DNA of 33,170 nucleotides from assembly GCA_031260575.1 (NCBI GenBank), contig JAIRJR010000246.1:1-33170 (forward strand), read 5' to 3'. Below the pieces are notes generated by a model. The model did no database searches, was not told the DNA's origin, and saw only the letters and a list, made by a program, of their open reading frames with translations. Below are positions 16,602 to 25,505 of the stretch, piece by piece (the stretch's first letter is position 1; each line of letters opens with the position of its first letter). The position numbers were made by a program, and so were the translations under genes. This DNA is from Tannerella sp. (GTDB lineage: Bacteria; Bacteroidota; Bacteroidia; Bacteroidales; Tannerellaceae).

Positions 16602-18638
16602 TTAATTATATGCCGGAAGGAAAGAATAATTCTTTCCGTAACGCAACATCTGTTCAACATAACTTTCCGAATAATCCATTACAATGTCAGATACATCACC
16701 TGCATTGTTCTGAATCACTTTCATCACCGGATTGACAAATCCTTTATATGGAGCCAGATTTAACAAATTATAACGTTCCAGCACTTCGGCATGTAATGCA
16801 GGATTTACTTTGACGCCATACGTTTCGACAAGTTGTTTGCCTGCTTCAAAATCTCCTTCACTTTTGATTCGTTGTACTTCGGATAATAATGTGCCAAACA
16901 AACTGCGTAGTTTGTTGTAATCGTTAACCACAACGTATGTTTTACCTTCGCGCTTCCTCAATTCAGTCACGTTGTCGGCAATTCCTTTTTCGAATACCCA
17001 ACTTGCGACCAATTGACGGTTGCGCATATGCGCTTGTTCGACATTTTTTCCGGGTTCGATACGTACCAATTGGGTCATCAACCCGTTCATCATATATTTG
17101 TAATATTCGGATTTGTAAGCTTCTTCGTCCGGCAAAAGCCCCAATTCGATCATCTTGGGATCAGCCAGATAATATAGCGCAAACAAGTCGGCTCGCGCTT
17201 CCTCCAGTGCAGATCCGTAGGCTTTCAGTGCATCGGGACTCACGTCCGGAAGGATTTGGCCTGACCCATGCCCAAGACATTCATGTAAATCGGTATGTAA
17301 ATTATCGGATAAAAAGCCATAGAGCGTTATCAATTCGCGCTCGCGGTCGCTCCACACAAATTCCTCCGTGAACCCATTGCCTTGGGATGCTTTATCGTAG
17401 GCTTCGGTAATGTTCTCGATTGTAACGGATTTTGAGCCGTATTCTTTCCGTATCCAATTGCTGTTGGGCAAATTAATACCGATGGGCGTAGCCGGATAGC
17501 AATCGCCTCCCAGCATTGCGACGGTTATTACTTTTGCACTGACTCCCACGACTTCTTTCTTCCTGAACCGGCTGTCGGTAGGTGAGTGGTCTTCAAACCA
17601 TTGGGCATTAGCGCTGATGATTTTTGTCCGCTGTGTGGCTTCGTTATTGATAAAATTTACGATCGACTCCCAACTTGCTTTTAGCCCTAACGGATCGCCG
17701 TAAGTTTCAATAAAACCATTGACAAAATCTACTTCGGAATCCGTATCTTGAAGCCATAGAATGGAATAGGCGTCAAATGTTTTTAAATCGCCTGTCTGAT
17801 AATATGCGATCAACTTTTCGATGACTGCTTTTTGTGCATCATTCTCTGCAAAAGAAATCGCTTTTTGTAGCTCGACCACAATTTTTTCGATCGCATGGGT
17901 ATACAATCCGCCTACTTTCCAGACTTTTTCTACCAACCGGTTATCTTCCTTGACTAACCGGCTGTTTAAACCGTGTGAAACAGGGCGGGGATCTTTTGGG
18001 TCGTTTAGTTTGGCGTAGAATTCTTCAACCTCCTTCATGGTTACTCCTTCGCCGTAATAATGATTGGCGGAAAGGGCAATCAAATCGTGTTCACCGCTTT
18101 GAACCGACCGTTTCGCCATGATTTCCGGTCGAAACATGACCGGTATGATTTCCTGAAGCCATTGGTCTGTCGTTTGTCCCTCACGCAAAGGTAGAAGTGA
18201 CGGGTCGAGCCGGTGGATGCATTGTACGAAAAAGTCGGAAGAGAAACCCGGTACAAACTTATCTTCGGCATAATGATGGTGAATCCCGCTGGAAAACCAG
18301 ACACGTTTCAGATAGATTTCAAGCGATTTAAAATCAACATCCTCTTTATTGCCGTTATAATTTAGATAAACAGCTTCCAAAGCTCGCCGAATGGATAGGT
18401 TGTAACGGTTATTCTGATCAAAAAAGATATCACGCCCCATCAATGCTGCTTCCGATAAATGATAAATAAGTTGTTTTTGCGGCAAAGTAAGCGCCTCAAA
18501 ACCGGAAACCCTGTAACGCAATATTTCGATATCGGCAAAACGGTCGACATGATAGTTGAAATTCTCCGTATTGTCTTGCTTATTATTGCAACACACCATA
18601 GTACATGTTATTGCCATAGATATAAATAAATTTTTCAT
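16602..18638 (-). CDS. Dipeptidyl-peptidase III family (M49) metallopeptidase, probable lipoprotein
   Basis: The product is 678 residues from the ATG at 18638; an upstream ATG at 18668 lies at the promoter and would precede a clear signal sequence, so I reject it. The first ~17 residues (MKNLFISMAITCTMVCC) resemble a lipoprotein signal with a relaxed lipobox. The zinc motif HECLGHGSGQ starts at His452, and the second glutamate motif EEARADLFALYYL follows about 28 residues later. DPP III removes dipeptides from the N-terminus of short peptides; the Bacteroides thetaiotaomicron enzyme carries the same HECLGH variant. If the signal works, this enzyme acts outside the cytoplasm, useful for peptide foraging. 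A promoter sits at 18670-18700. Confidence 0.9.
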   Translation of the reverse strand: MKNLFISMAITCTMVCCNNKQDNTENFNYHVDRFADIEILRYRVSGFEALTLPQKQLIYHLSEAALMGRDIFFDQNNRYNLSIRRALEAVYLNYNGNKEDVDFKSLEIYLKRVWFSSGIHHHYAEDKFVPGFSSDFFVQCIHRLDPSLLPLREGQTTDQWLQEIIPVMFRPEIMAKRSVQSGEHDLIALSANHYYGEGVTMKEVEEFYAKLNDPKDPRPVSHGLNSRLVKEDNRLVEKVWKVGGLYTHAIEKIVVELQKAISFAENDAQKAVIEKLIAYYQTGDLKTFDAYSILWLQDTDSEVDFVNGFIETYGDPLGLKASWESIVNFINNEATQRTKIISANAQWFEDHSPTDSRFRKKEVVGVSAKVITVAMLGGDCYPATPIGINLPNSNWIRKEYGSKSVTIENITEAYDKASQGNGFTEEFVWSDRERELITLYGFLSDNLHTDLHECLGHGSGQILPDVSPDALKAYGSALEEARADLFALYYLADPKMIELGLLPDEEAYKSEYYKYMMNGLMTQLVRIEPGKNVEQAHMRNRQLVASWVFEKGIADNVTELRKREGKTYVVVNDYNKLRSLFGTLLSEVQRIKSEGDFEAGKQLVETYGVKVNPALHAEVLERYNLLNLAPYKGFVNPVMKVIQNNAGDVSDIVMDYSESYVEQMLRYGKNYSFLPAYN

Positions 18639-18669
18639 GCGAAAATTGTTATCTCTTAGAAATTCCATG

Positions 18670-18700
18670 CAAATATATGCAAAGAAAATGAAATAACAAT
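18670..18700 (-). promoter_or_regulatory. Putative promoter for M49 peptidase-fur-purA series
   Basis: On the minus strand TATATTTG (18677-18670) matches TAnnTTTG fully, and ATTG (18700-18697) lies 19 bp upstream with three of four TTTG bases. The leader to the ATG at 18638 would be about 27 nt. Confidence 0.6.
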
Positions 18701-18737
18701 ATTATAGTCTGTGATTCGTTTTATATAATAGTTTTTT

Positions 18738-18745
18738 TACCTTTG
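18738..18745 (+). promoter_or_regulatory. Putative -7 box (TACCTTTG) for the DUF2723 gene
   Basis: TACCTTTG is a full match to TAnnTTTG, with TTCG (three of four bases of TTTG) 19 bp upstream at 18715-18718. The ATG at 18776 is 30 nt beyond the box. It diverges from the M49 peptidase promoter. Confidence 0.6.
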
Positions 18746-18775
18746 TACCGGAATGTGTTCACATAAACTTTTTTT

Positions 18776-21700
18776 ATGAAACGTTATAGATTAGTAAACA
18801 ATGTATTAGGGTGGCTTCTCTTTGTCATTGCCGCTTTTACATATCTCTCAACGATGGAATCATCAGCCAGTCTGTGGGACTGCGGCGAGTTTATTCTTTC
18901 CGCCTATAAGTTGGAGGTGGGGCATCCGCCCGGCGCTCCGTTTTTTATGCTGACAGGCAATTTGTTTACCCGCCTTGCCTCCGAACCGGCTATGGTACCC
19001 GTAATGGTTAATGCCATGTCGTCGTTGTTTAGCGCGCTGACCATCTTATTTTTATTCTGGAGTGTAACCCATTTGGCACGTCGCATTGTCGTTCAGGATG
19101 AAAAGAAAGAAATGACTTTAGCCCAACTTATTACCATCATGGGATGTGGAGCTGTCGGCGCTTTGGTTTATACTTTTAGCGACACATTTTGGTTTAGCGC
19201 TGTCGAAGGCGAAGTTTATGCCTTTTCATCGCTGTTTACCGCGGTGGTATTCTGGCTGATTTTGAAATGGGAAGATATGGCGGATCAGCCGCATGCCGAC
19301 CGGTGGATTGTGTTGATCGCCTACTTAATGGGGTTGAGTATCGGGGTCCACTTGTTGAATCTGCTTTGTATCCCTGCGATTATCTTGGTATATTATTATA
19401 AGAAATTTCCAAACCCAACGACCAAAGGAACATTGATGGCAATTGCTGTTTCGTTTGTGGTGATTGTGGTGATGATGTATGGTGTCGTACAAGGGCTTGT
19501 GGAGGTTTGCGGATTATTTGAGCTTCTGTTTGTGAACATGTTGGGTATGCCGTACAATTCAGGCGTTTATGTATATGTGTTTATGATTGCCATCGTGTTG
19601 GGTTGGGCAATTTGGGAAACAATGCGTGAGGAAATACATGAAACCCGCATGAAAATTGCTTTTATCCTTTCTGTCGTATTGACAGGTATTCCTTTTTTCG
19701 GTGATGGATATTACATCGGAATTTTGATCGTTGCTGCAATGGTTACAGGTTTGTTTTTTACAAAAGCAGTCATGCGGAAAATCAATGTCAGGATGCTCAA
19801 TACGACGCTTATATCGTTATTTGTCATTGTAATTGGCTACTCTACCTACGCATTGATTCTCATACGTGCGACTGCTGATACGCCTATGAATCAAAATTCG
19901 CCCAGCGATATCTTTACGCTTCGCACGTATCTGGCACGCGAACAATATGGCGCTACTCCGCTGATTTATGGACAGACATACGTTTCAGAGTATAAATACG
20001 AAAGTGATGGAAAAGGAGGCTGGAACGCTGCCATAAAAAATGGCAGCCCCGTTTGGAGGCGTATATTGAAGGAAAATCCGGATGACAAAGACCGTTATTT
20101 TATATCTTCTTATAATCCGAAACCACAATTTGTGGAAGAAACCATGATGTTATTTCCAAGATTATACAGCAATGATCCACGCCATATCGATGCTTATAAA
20201 TCGTGGGTAAACATCAAAGGTGAAACAGTCCGTTTTAACTATCCCGGTGAGATCAAAAGCGTGGTAAAACCTACCTTTGCAGAAAATCTTCATTTCTTTT
20301 TCCAATATCAATTGAATTGGATGTATTGGCGTTATTTCTTATGGAATTTTTCGGGCAGACAAAATGATATTCAAGGCAATGGAGGCATCTTGAACGGAAA
20401 TGCCATCACGGGGATCAAATTCATTGATGAATTTTGGTTGGGCTCTCAGGACAATTTGCCTTATGATATCGTAAACAACAAAGGGCATAATAAATTTTAC
20501 ATGTTACCCTTGTTATTGGGTCTTCTGGGAATTGTCTTTCAGGTATTCAACGGCAGAAAAGGAATCCAAAGTTTTTGGATTACATTTTTCCTTTTCTTTA
20601 TGACCGGTATAGCGATTGTACTCTACTTGAATCAAACGCCCTATCAACCCAGAGAGCGCGATTATGCATACGCAGGTTCGTTTTATGCTTATTGTATTTG
20701 GGTTGGCTTGGGCGTGGCGATTCTGGTTAGGTGGTTGACACAGTACCTTAAAACGCCGGAAACCACGGCTGCAATTTTAGCTTCCGTTCTGTGTTTATTG
20801 GTGCCGATTCAAATGGTTTCCCAGACATGGGACGATCATGACCGTTCAGGACGTACCGTTGCCCGCGATTTCGGATCCAATTATTTGGAGTCGTGCGATG
20901 AAAATGCGATTATCTTTACGAACGGCGACAATGATACATTCCCGTTGTGGTATGCCCAGGAAGTGGAAGGTATCCGTACAGATGTGCGTGTTTGCAATAC
21001 AAGCTATTTACAGACAGACTGGTATACAGATCAGATGAAGCGGCAGGCATACAATTCGGATCCGCTTCCCATCACTTGGACCAAAGCGGAATACATGCAG
21101 GGAACCCGGGATATGGTATATATTATCAACCGCATGCCTCAAGGCGTGGATTTAGGAACGGCTTTGACATTCCTGCGGAGCAATGATCCGAGCACAAAGC
21201 GTATTCCTAATTCAACATATCCGCGCAACCTTGACCATTTCCCTTCGGAAAAATTACTGTTTGCGGTTGATTCAGCCGCTGTAATGAGATATAATGCAAT
21301 CAGTTTGGCAGATACTTCACGGCTTTTAAAAGAAATGGTCATTGACTTATCCGGGCGAACATTCATACCCAAAGAAGCCGTAACCATTCTCGATATGTTG
21401 CATACAAACAACTGGAAACGCCCCATATATTATGCCGCAACAGTCGACCCCAGCCAGTATGTCAATCTGGACAAGTTTTTTCAGAGAACCGGCTTGGCGT
21501 TCAGGATTACTCCCGTCCTTGGCGGACGTGATTTAGACAGCGGTGAGGGTAGACGTACGATTGATACGGAGAAAATGTATGATAATTTGATGAATAAATT
21601 CAAATGGGGAGGCGTGGATCGGCCGGGAGTATATTTGGATGAACAAGTCATGAACATGTGTAAAAGCTACCGTCACCTTTTATTTGGTGATCTGGCTCTT

Positions 21701-22084
21701 GCTTTGATGAATGAAGGACAAACCGAAAAAGCAGTTACCGTCTTGGATAGAGCGATGCAAGTGCTTCCCGGGGAAAATATCCCCTTAGACCGTACCGCAT
21801 TGATATTGGCGAATGCCTATCTGACTGCCGGAGAAATAGAAAAAGGCGAACAAATCCTCAATAGCGTAGCCGATTTCTATATGCGCAGCATTCGCTGGGT
21901 GTATAGTCTAAGGCCTGAACTGATGTCAACAGTGATGAGCGAATTGCAGGAATATCTATATCATATTCAGTATATTATACAGATTGGTACGGCAAATAAC
22001 CCGGAATTCGGGCAATCCTTCCGTGATGAATTTTTCACCTACAGAATGATGTTTTTGAATCGAACGCAACCGGCTAATCAATAA
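18776..22084 (+). CDS. DUF2723 (TMEM260-like) multi-pass membrane protein, probable glycosyltransferase
   Basis: The product is 1,102 residues. About ten or more membrane segments fill roughly 8-350, with more near 570-680, separated by large soluble loops. The first loop carries WDCGEFILSAYKLEVGHPPGAPFF near 33-57; Asp/Glu residues in such a first loop are typical of GT-C enzymes. DUF2723 proteins are related to human TMEM260, an O-mannosyltransferase, so a lipid-sugar-dependent transferase role is likely but inferred. The C-terminal ~100 residues look like TPR helices (LALALMNEGQTEKAVTVLDRA). Bacteroidales have a general periplasmic protein O-glycosylation system, and a link to it is speculation. 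A polysaccharide deacetylase gene follows by 25 bp. Confidence 0.88.
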   Translation: MKRYRLVNNVLGWLLFVIAAFTYLSTMESSASLWDCGEFILSAYKLEVGHPPGAPFFMLTGNLFTRLASEPAMVPVMVNAMSSLFSALTILFLFWSVTHLARRIVVQDEKKEMTLAQLITIMGCGAVGALVYTFSDTFWFSAVEGEVYAFSSLFTAVVFWLILKWEDMADQPHADRWIVLIAYLMGLSIGVHLLNLLCIPAIILVYYYKKFPNPTTKGTLMAIAVSFVVIVVMMYGVVQGLVEVCGLFELLFVNMLGMPYNSGVYVYVFMIAIVLGWAIWETMREEIHETRMKIAFILSVVLTGIPFFGDGYYIGILIVAAMVTGLFFTKAVMRKINVRMLNTTLISLFVIVIGYSTYALILIRATADTPMNQNSPSDIFTLRTYLAREQYGATPLIYGQTYVSEYKYESDGKGGWNAAIKNGSPVWRRILKENPDDKDRYFISSYNPKPQFVEETMMLFPRLYSNDPRHIDAYKSWVNIKGETVRFNYPGEIKSVVKPTFAENLHFFFQYQLNWMYWRYFLWNFSGRQNDIQGNGGILNGNAITGIKFIDEFWLGSQDNLPYDIVNNKGHNKFYMLPLLLGLLGIVFQVFNGRKGIQSFWITFFLFFMTGIAIVLYLNQTPYQPRERDYAYAGSFYAYCIWVGLGVAILVRWLTQYLKTPETTAAILASVLCLLVPIQMVSQTWDDHDRSGRTVARDFGSNYLESCDENAIIFTNGDNDTFPLWYAQEVEGIRTDVRVCNTSYLQTDWYTDQMKRQAYNSDPLPITWTKAEYMQGTRDMVYIINRMPQGVDLGTALTFLRSNDPSTKRIPNSTYPRNLDHFPSEKLLFAVDSAAVMRYNAISLADTSRLLKEMVIDLSGRTFIPKEAVTILDMLHTNNWKRPIYYAATVDPSQYVNLDKFFQRTGLAFRITPVLGGRDLDSGEGRRTIDTEKMYDNLMNKFKWGGVDRPGVYLDEQVMNMCKSYRHLLFGDLALALMNEGQTEKAVTVLDRAMQVLPGENIPLDRTALILANAYLTAGEIEKGEQILNSVADFYMRSIRWVYSLRPELMSTVMSELQEYLYHIQYIIQIGTANNPEFGQSFRDEFFTYRMMFLNRTQPANQ

Positions 22085-22109
22085 GTTAGCGTGTAGAGTA
22101 GAGTTTTTT

Positions 22110-22718
22110 ATGTTCATTGAGCAACCCCCTTGGTTATATAGAATTCTTTTCCCCAAAACCGTTTGGCGTATTCCTGCAAAGGAGAAATGTGTATATCTTA
22201 CTTTCGACGACGGCCCTATCCCCGAATTAACACCTTGGGTATTGGATATTTTGGATGCGTATCGCATAAAAGCCACTTTTTTCTGTGTGGGAGATAATGT
22301 GCGAAAATATCCGGACATTTACCGGATGATATTGGAGCGGGGCCACAGGGTAGGTAATCATACATTCAACCACATTCAAGGCGTTTGCAACAGGTCGAAA
22401 AACTACCTGAAAAATGTAACAAAAGCGGCTGAATGGATTCAGAGTGATTTGTTTCGCCCTCCACATGGACATATGAGGTTGCATCAATTGCAACATTTGA
22501 AACAAGCATACCGGATTATCATGTGGGATGTGGTGACAAGGGATTACAGTCCGCACATGACTGCTAAAGGCGTTCTCAATGTGGTCAGAAGATATACGCG
22601 AAACGGCTCGATCATTGTTTTCCACGACTCCCTCAAAGCGAAAGGCCGGATCGAAGAGGCATTGCCGCAGGCCATCGAGTGGCTTATCTCGGAGGAATAT
22701 CGGTTTGAAGTGTTGTAG
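22110..22718 (+). CDS. Polysaccharide deacetylase (NodB homology domain)
   Basis: The product is 202 residues and is almost entirely a NodB domain. Motif 1 TFDDGP is at 31-36 (catalytic base Asp33 and metal-binding Asp34), motif 2 HTFNH at 84-88 gives the two metal His, motif 3 RPPHG is at 116-120, and motif 5 has FHDS at 171-174. These enzymes remove N- or O-acetyl groups from chitin, peptidoglycan or other glycans. There is no signal peptide, only a short hydrophobic N-terminal stretch (PPWLYRILFPKTVW), so the protein may stay on the cytoplasmic side. It lies 25 bp after the DUF2723 gene and is probably cotranscribed. Confidence 0.92.
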   Translation: MFIEQPPWLYRILFPKTVWRIPAKEKCVYLTFDDGPIPELTPWVLDILDAYRIKATFFCVGDNVRKYPDIYRMILERGHRVGNHTFNHIQGVCNRSKNYLKNVTKAAEWIQSDLFRPPHGHMRLHQLQHLKQAYRIIMWDVVTRDYSPHMTAKGVLNVVRRYTRNGSIIVFHDSLKAKGRIEEALPQAIEWLISEEYRFEVL

Positions 22719-22723
22719 TGGGT

Positions 22724-23173
22724 CTAAAATGCACCTTTTGCTTTGAATACCAACTCTATCCAAAGCCAGTAGCGAACGGATTTTCCCAATAATACGGAAA
22801 TCGCGGTAATCCAAAGATTGGCCCTCATCAAACCTAACCCGACAACAATAAAATCGCCGACTAACGGAAGGAAAGCAAAAAAACCGATCCATGCCCCTTT
22901 TCCTTTGAGCCAATTCTGTATATTAAGCAACTTGTCCATATTTATTTTCAAGTATTTTTCGATCCATTCGATTTTCCCGATCAAACCCACCCAGTAACAG
23001 GTCATTGCCCCCAGGAAATTACCAAGTGTAGCAGCAATCATGCAAGGCCAATAGGATGCTCCGGCAAGCAATATGCCTGCGAGAACAGCTTCCGAACTCA
23101 AAGGAAGAACTGTTGCCGCTAAAAATGCAGCGATAAAAACACCTATGTAACCGTAATCAATCAAAAAATCCAT
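22724..23173 (-). CDS. YqaA/DedA-like (SNARE-associated) small membrane protein
   Basis: The product is 149 residues from the ATG at 23173; a longer frame from 23260 would overlap the upstream gene by 100 bp and add a non-hydrophobic leader, so the short start is preferred. It has about four hydrophobic segments. LPLSSEAVLAGILLAG and LGNFLGAMTCYWVG are typical of YqaA/DedA proteins, thought to act in lipid or ion transport across the inner membrane. It overlaps the end of the upstream membrane-protein gene by 13 bp and converges with the deacetylase gene, leaving only 5 bp between stops. Confidence 0.82.
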   Translation of the reverse strand: MDFLIDYGYIGVFIAAFLAATVLPLSSEAVLAGILLAGASYWPCMIAATLGNFLGAMTCYWVGLIGKIEWIEKYLKINMDKLLNIQNWLKGKGAWIGFFAFLPLVGDFIVVGLGLMRANLWITAISVLLGKSVRYWLWIELVFKAKGAF

Positions 23174-24180
23174 AATTTCAAAATGTATGCACCTATTAAT
23201 AAGGTTATCAAAAGATAATAAAACAGGTAGGATCTGATTCCATTCCCCGAAAGCGAACATGAAGCAATAATCGAAACCGAAAGATAGAATAAATACTCGA
23301 AGTCAACAAACACCGGTGCATACAATAATGAAAGAATAAATGAGTAAAAACCCAACATGAATATAAAGGTAAGAAAATGCCGGGTACGGATCGTTCTTTC
23401 AGACTCTTGCGTAGAAATATGAAACAAAAGGACAATCATCAAAAAGAAAAAGAAAAGCGGCTTCAACCATACGCTCAGCCGGGATTCATTGGTAAATACG
23501 ATATGTATTTCTGATAGGCATTGGGCAAGGTTTGTGAAAACCGTAAAATCTGATTTCCAAACACACCAACCCAGAACAAACCAAAATACAGTAAGAAGAC
23601 CAAGAATGCCTGCAAAGAAAGTGCGGGTGTTTAGGATCCGGAATTGATACATCCCAATCAAAAATACCGGTATAAACAAAAGGAGATGAGGCCAGATTAG
23701 GCTACCCACACCAATCGAAACCATCAAATTAAATATCCTGCCTGTCGAAGAAGGATTCTGGTATGAACCGAACAGTTCGAAAATCGCAAAAATCAACAAG
23801 AATATGGCAATCGAGCCGGGATGGATGGGATAGAAATCCGGATTCGCACTGTTCAGTAAAAAAAATAAAAGGAAAGGGAGTGTTGTTTTCCCTTGAACAA
23901 TCATAAAAATGAAATGAATCCGCTGAATGAAAGAAGCCGACAATAATAAAAGGGAAAAACCTGCGAGATAGACGAAATTCCGGTCTGTCAAAAATCCACA
24001 AAAAACATCCCATATAAGCGAAGTGCTGTCGCTGCCTGTTACCGGAAAACCAATACGTAAATCATATCCGACATACCAACACATTAAACATACTAAAAAG
24101 GTAAATACCATATTCGGCAGGCTTGATATGCTCAAACCTTTTTTACTTTTATAAGTACCGGAATGCCCTCTCATTTTCAA
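23161..24180 (-). CDS. Multi-pass membrane protein of unknown function
   Basis: The product is 339 residues with about ten hydrophobic helices spread over nearly the whole length. Short charged loops contain few conserved-looking residues; NSANPDFYPIHPGSIAIFLL near 110-130 stands out. It resembles the poorly described DUF6427-type membrane proteins of Bacteroidota in size and layout, but I cannot confirm that by eye. The first ~23 residues are basic and serine-rich (cytoplasmic). ATG at 24174 is an alternative start. It lies between purD and the YqaA-like gene on the same strand, and the tight spacing suggests cotranscription. No function is proposed. Confidence 0.8.
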   Translation of the reverse strand: MKMRGHSGTYKSKKGLSISSLPNMVFTFLVCLMCWYVGYDLRIGFPVTGSDSTSLIWDVFCGFLTDRNFVYLAGFSLLLLSASFIQRIHFIFMIVQGKTTLPFLLFFLLNSANPDFYPIHPGSIAIFLLIFAIFELFGSYQNPSSTGRIFNLMVSIGVGSLIWPHLLLFIPVFLIGMYQFRILNTRTFFAGILGLLTVFWFVLGWCVWKSDFTVFTNLAQCLSEIHIVFTNESRLSVWLKPLFFFFLMIVLLFHISTQESERTIRTRHFLTFIFMLGFYSFILSLLYAPVFVDFEYLFYLSVSIIASCSLSGNGIRSYLFYYLLITLLIGAYILKLWIF

Positions 24181-24227
24181 TTATGAGTTATGATTAATTG
24201 ATTAATAGTATCTTGGATTTTTGAATG

Positions 24228-25505
24228 CTATAATGATTGAATATCCAAGCCGATATCGCGCCTGAAATACTTTTTCTCGAAATGAATGCGTTCAGCAGTG
24301 GCAAAAGCTCTATTTTGAGCTTCTTCACGGGTTGTCCCATACGCGCTGACCGCGATCACTCGTCCGCCCGATGAGAGAACTTGTCCTTCTTTTTCAGTTG
24401 TACCTGCGTGAAAAACAATTGTATCCGAAATGTGGTCGAGATTGGAAATCACTTTCCCTTTCTCAAACGATTCCGGATATCCACCACTGACCAGCATCAC
24501 AGTCACAGCCATTCGGGGATCTTCCAATAATATGCGGGAAGACAGATTGCCCTGAGCCACACCTTCTAATAATTCCACAAAATCACTTTGGATACGTAGC
24601 ATTACGACTTCAGTTTCCGGGTCGCCCAAGCGGCAATTGTATTCGATCACCTTGGGTTCGCCTCCGACATTGATTAAACCGAGAAAGATAAATCCCTTAT
24701 AATCTATTTGTTCTGAATTCAATCCGGCGATGGTTGGCCGGATGATCCGCGCTTCAACCTTTCTCATAAACTGCTCATCGGCAAACGGTACCGGCGAAAC
24801 CGCTCCCATACCTCCGGTATTCAACCCCGTATCGCCTTCACCAATCCTTTTATAGTCTTTGGCTACGGGCAATATTTTATAATCTGTTCCATCGGTAACG
24901 ACAAAAACAGAACATTCGATTCCGGCAAGAAATTCTTCGATAACAACCGTTTTTCCGGCAGCCCCGAACATTCCTTGCAACATCTCCTGTAATTTGGTTT
25001 TCGATTCTTCGAGATCGTCAATGATTAAAACGCCTTTGCCTCCCGCAAGCCCGTCGGCTTTCAATACATACGGAGGCTGTAAAGCGTCGAGGAAGGCAAA
25101 ACCTTCCTGTACATTTCCCGCCGCGACACTTAAATATTTGGCTGTTGGGATGTCATGGCGCTTCATAAAAGATTTGGCAAAATCCTTGCTCCCTTCCAGA
25201 TGGGCGCCTGTCCGGCTTGGGCCGATTACAGGAATAGCCGACAAATGCGGGTCTTGCCGGAAAAAATCGTATATACCGTTCACCAATGGCTCTTCCGGCC
25301 CGACCACCACCATATCTATCCGGTTAGCCAAGACGAAATCCTTTATTTTCTGAAAGTCATTTACGCCAATTGATACGTTTATGCCTGATGTGGCAGTGCC
25401 GGCATTTCCCGGCGCAACGTACAGTTTGTTGATTTTCGGACTTTGGGCTATTTTCCATGCCAAGGCATGTTCACGTCCTCCCGATCCCAATAATAATATA
25501 TTCAT
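24228..25505 (-). CDS. purD: Phosphoribosylamine--glycine ligase
   Basis: The product is 425 residues. It joins glycine to phosphoribosylamine with ATP, the second step of de novo purine synthesis. It opens with [15 protein letters not shown], has the ATP-grasp lysine in [14 protein letters not shown], and closes the active site with [12 protein letters not shown] and [12 protein letters not shown]. Its ATG overlaps the stop of the methyltransferase gene by 4 bp (25502-25505), showing coupling. The other purine gene in the window, purA, is in a separate unit. Confidence 0.97.
   Translation of the reverse strand: MNILLLGSGGREHALAWKIAQSPKINKLYVAPGNAGTATSGINVSIGVNDFQKIKDFVLANRIDMVVVGPEEPLVNGIYDFFRQDPHLSAIPVIGPSRTGAHLEGSKDFAKSFMKRHDIPTAKYLSVAAGNVQEGFAFLDALQPPYVLKADGLAGGKGVLIIDDLEESKTKLQEMLQGMFGAAGKTVVIEEFLAGIECSVFVVTDGTDYKILPVAKDYKRIGEGDTGLNTGGMGAVSPVPFADEQFMRKVEARIIRPTIAGLNSEQIDYKGFIFLGLINVGGEPKVIEYNCRLGDPETEVVMLRIQSDFVELLEGVAQGNLSSRILLEDPRMAVTVMLVSGGYPESFEKGKVISNLDHISDTIVFHAGTTEKEGQVLSSGGRVIAVSAYGTTREEAQNRAFATAERIHFEKKYFRRDIGLDIQSL

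Noticed and set aside
22227-22913. A 228-codon minus-strand frame across the deacetylase and YqaA-like genes.
   Set aside because: It is antisense to the NodB motifs and resembles no family; it arises from the reverse complement.
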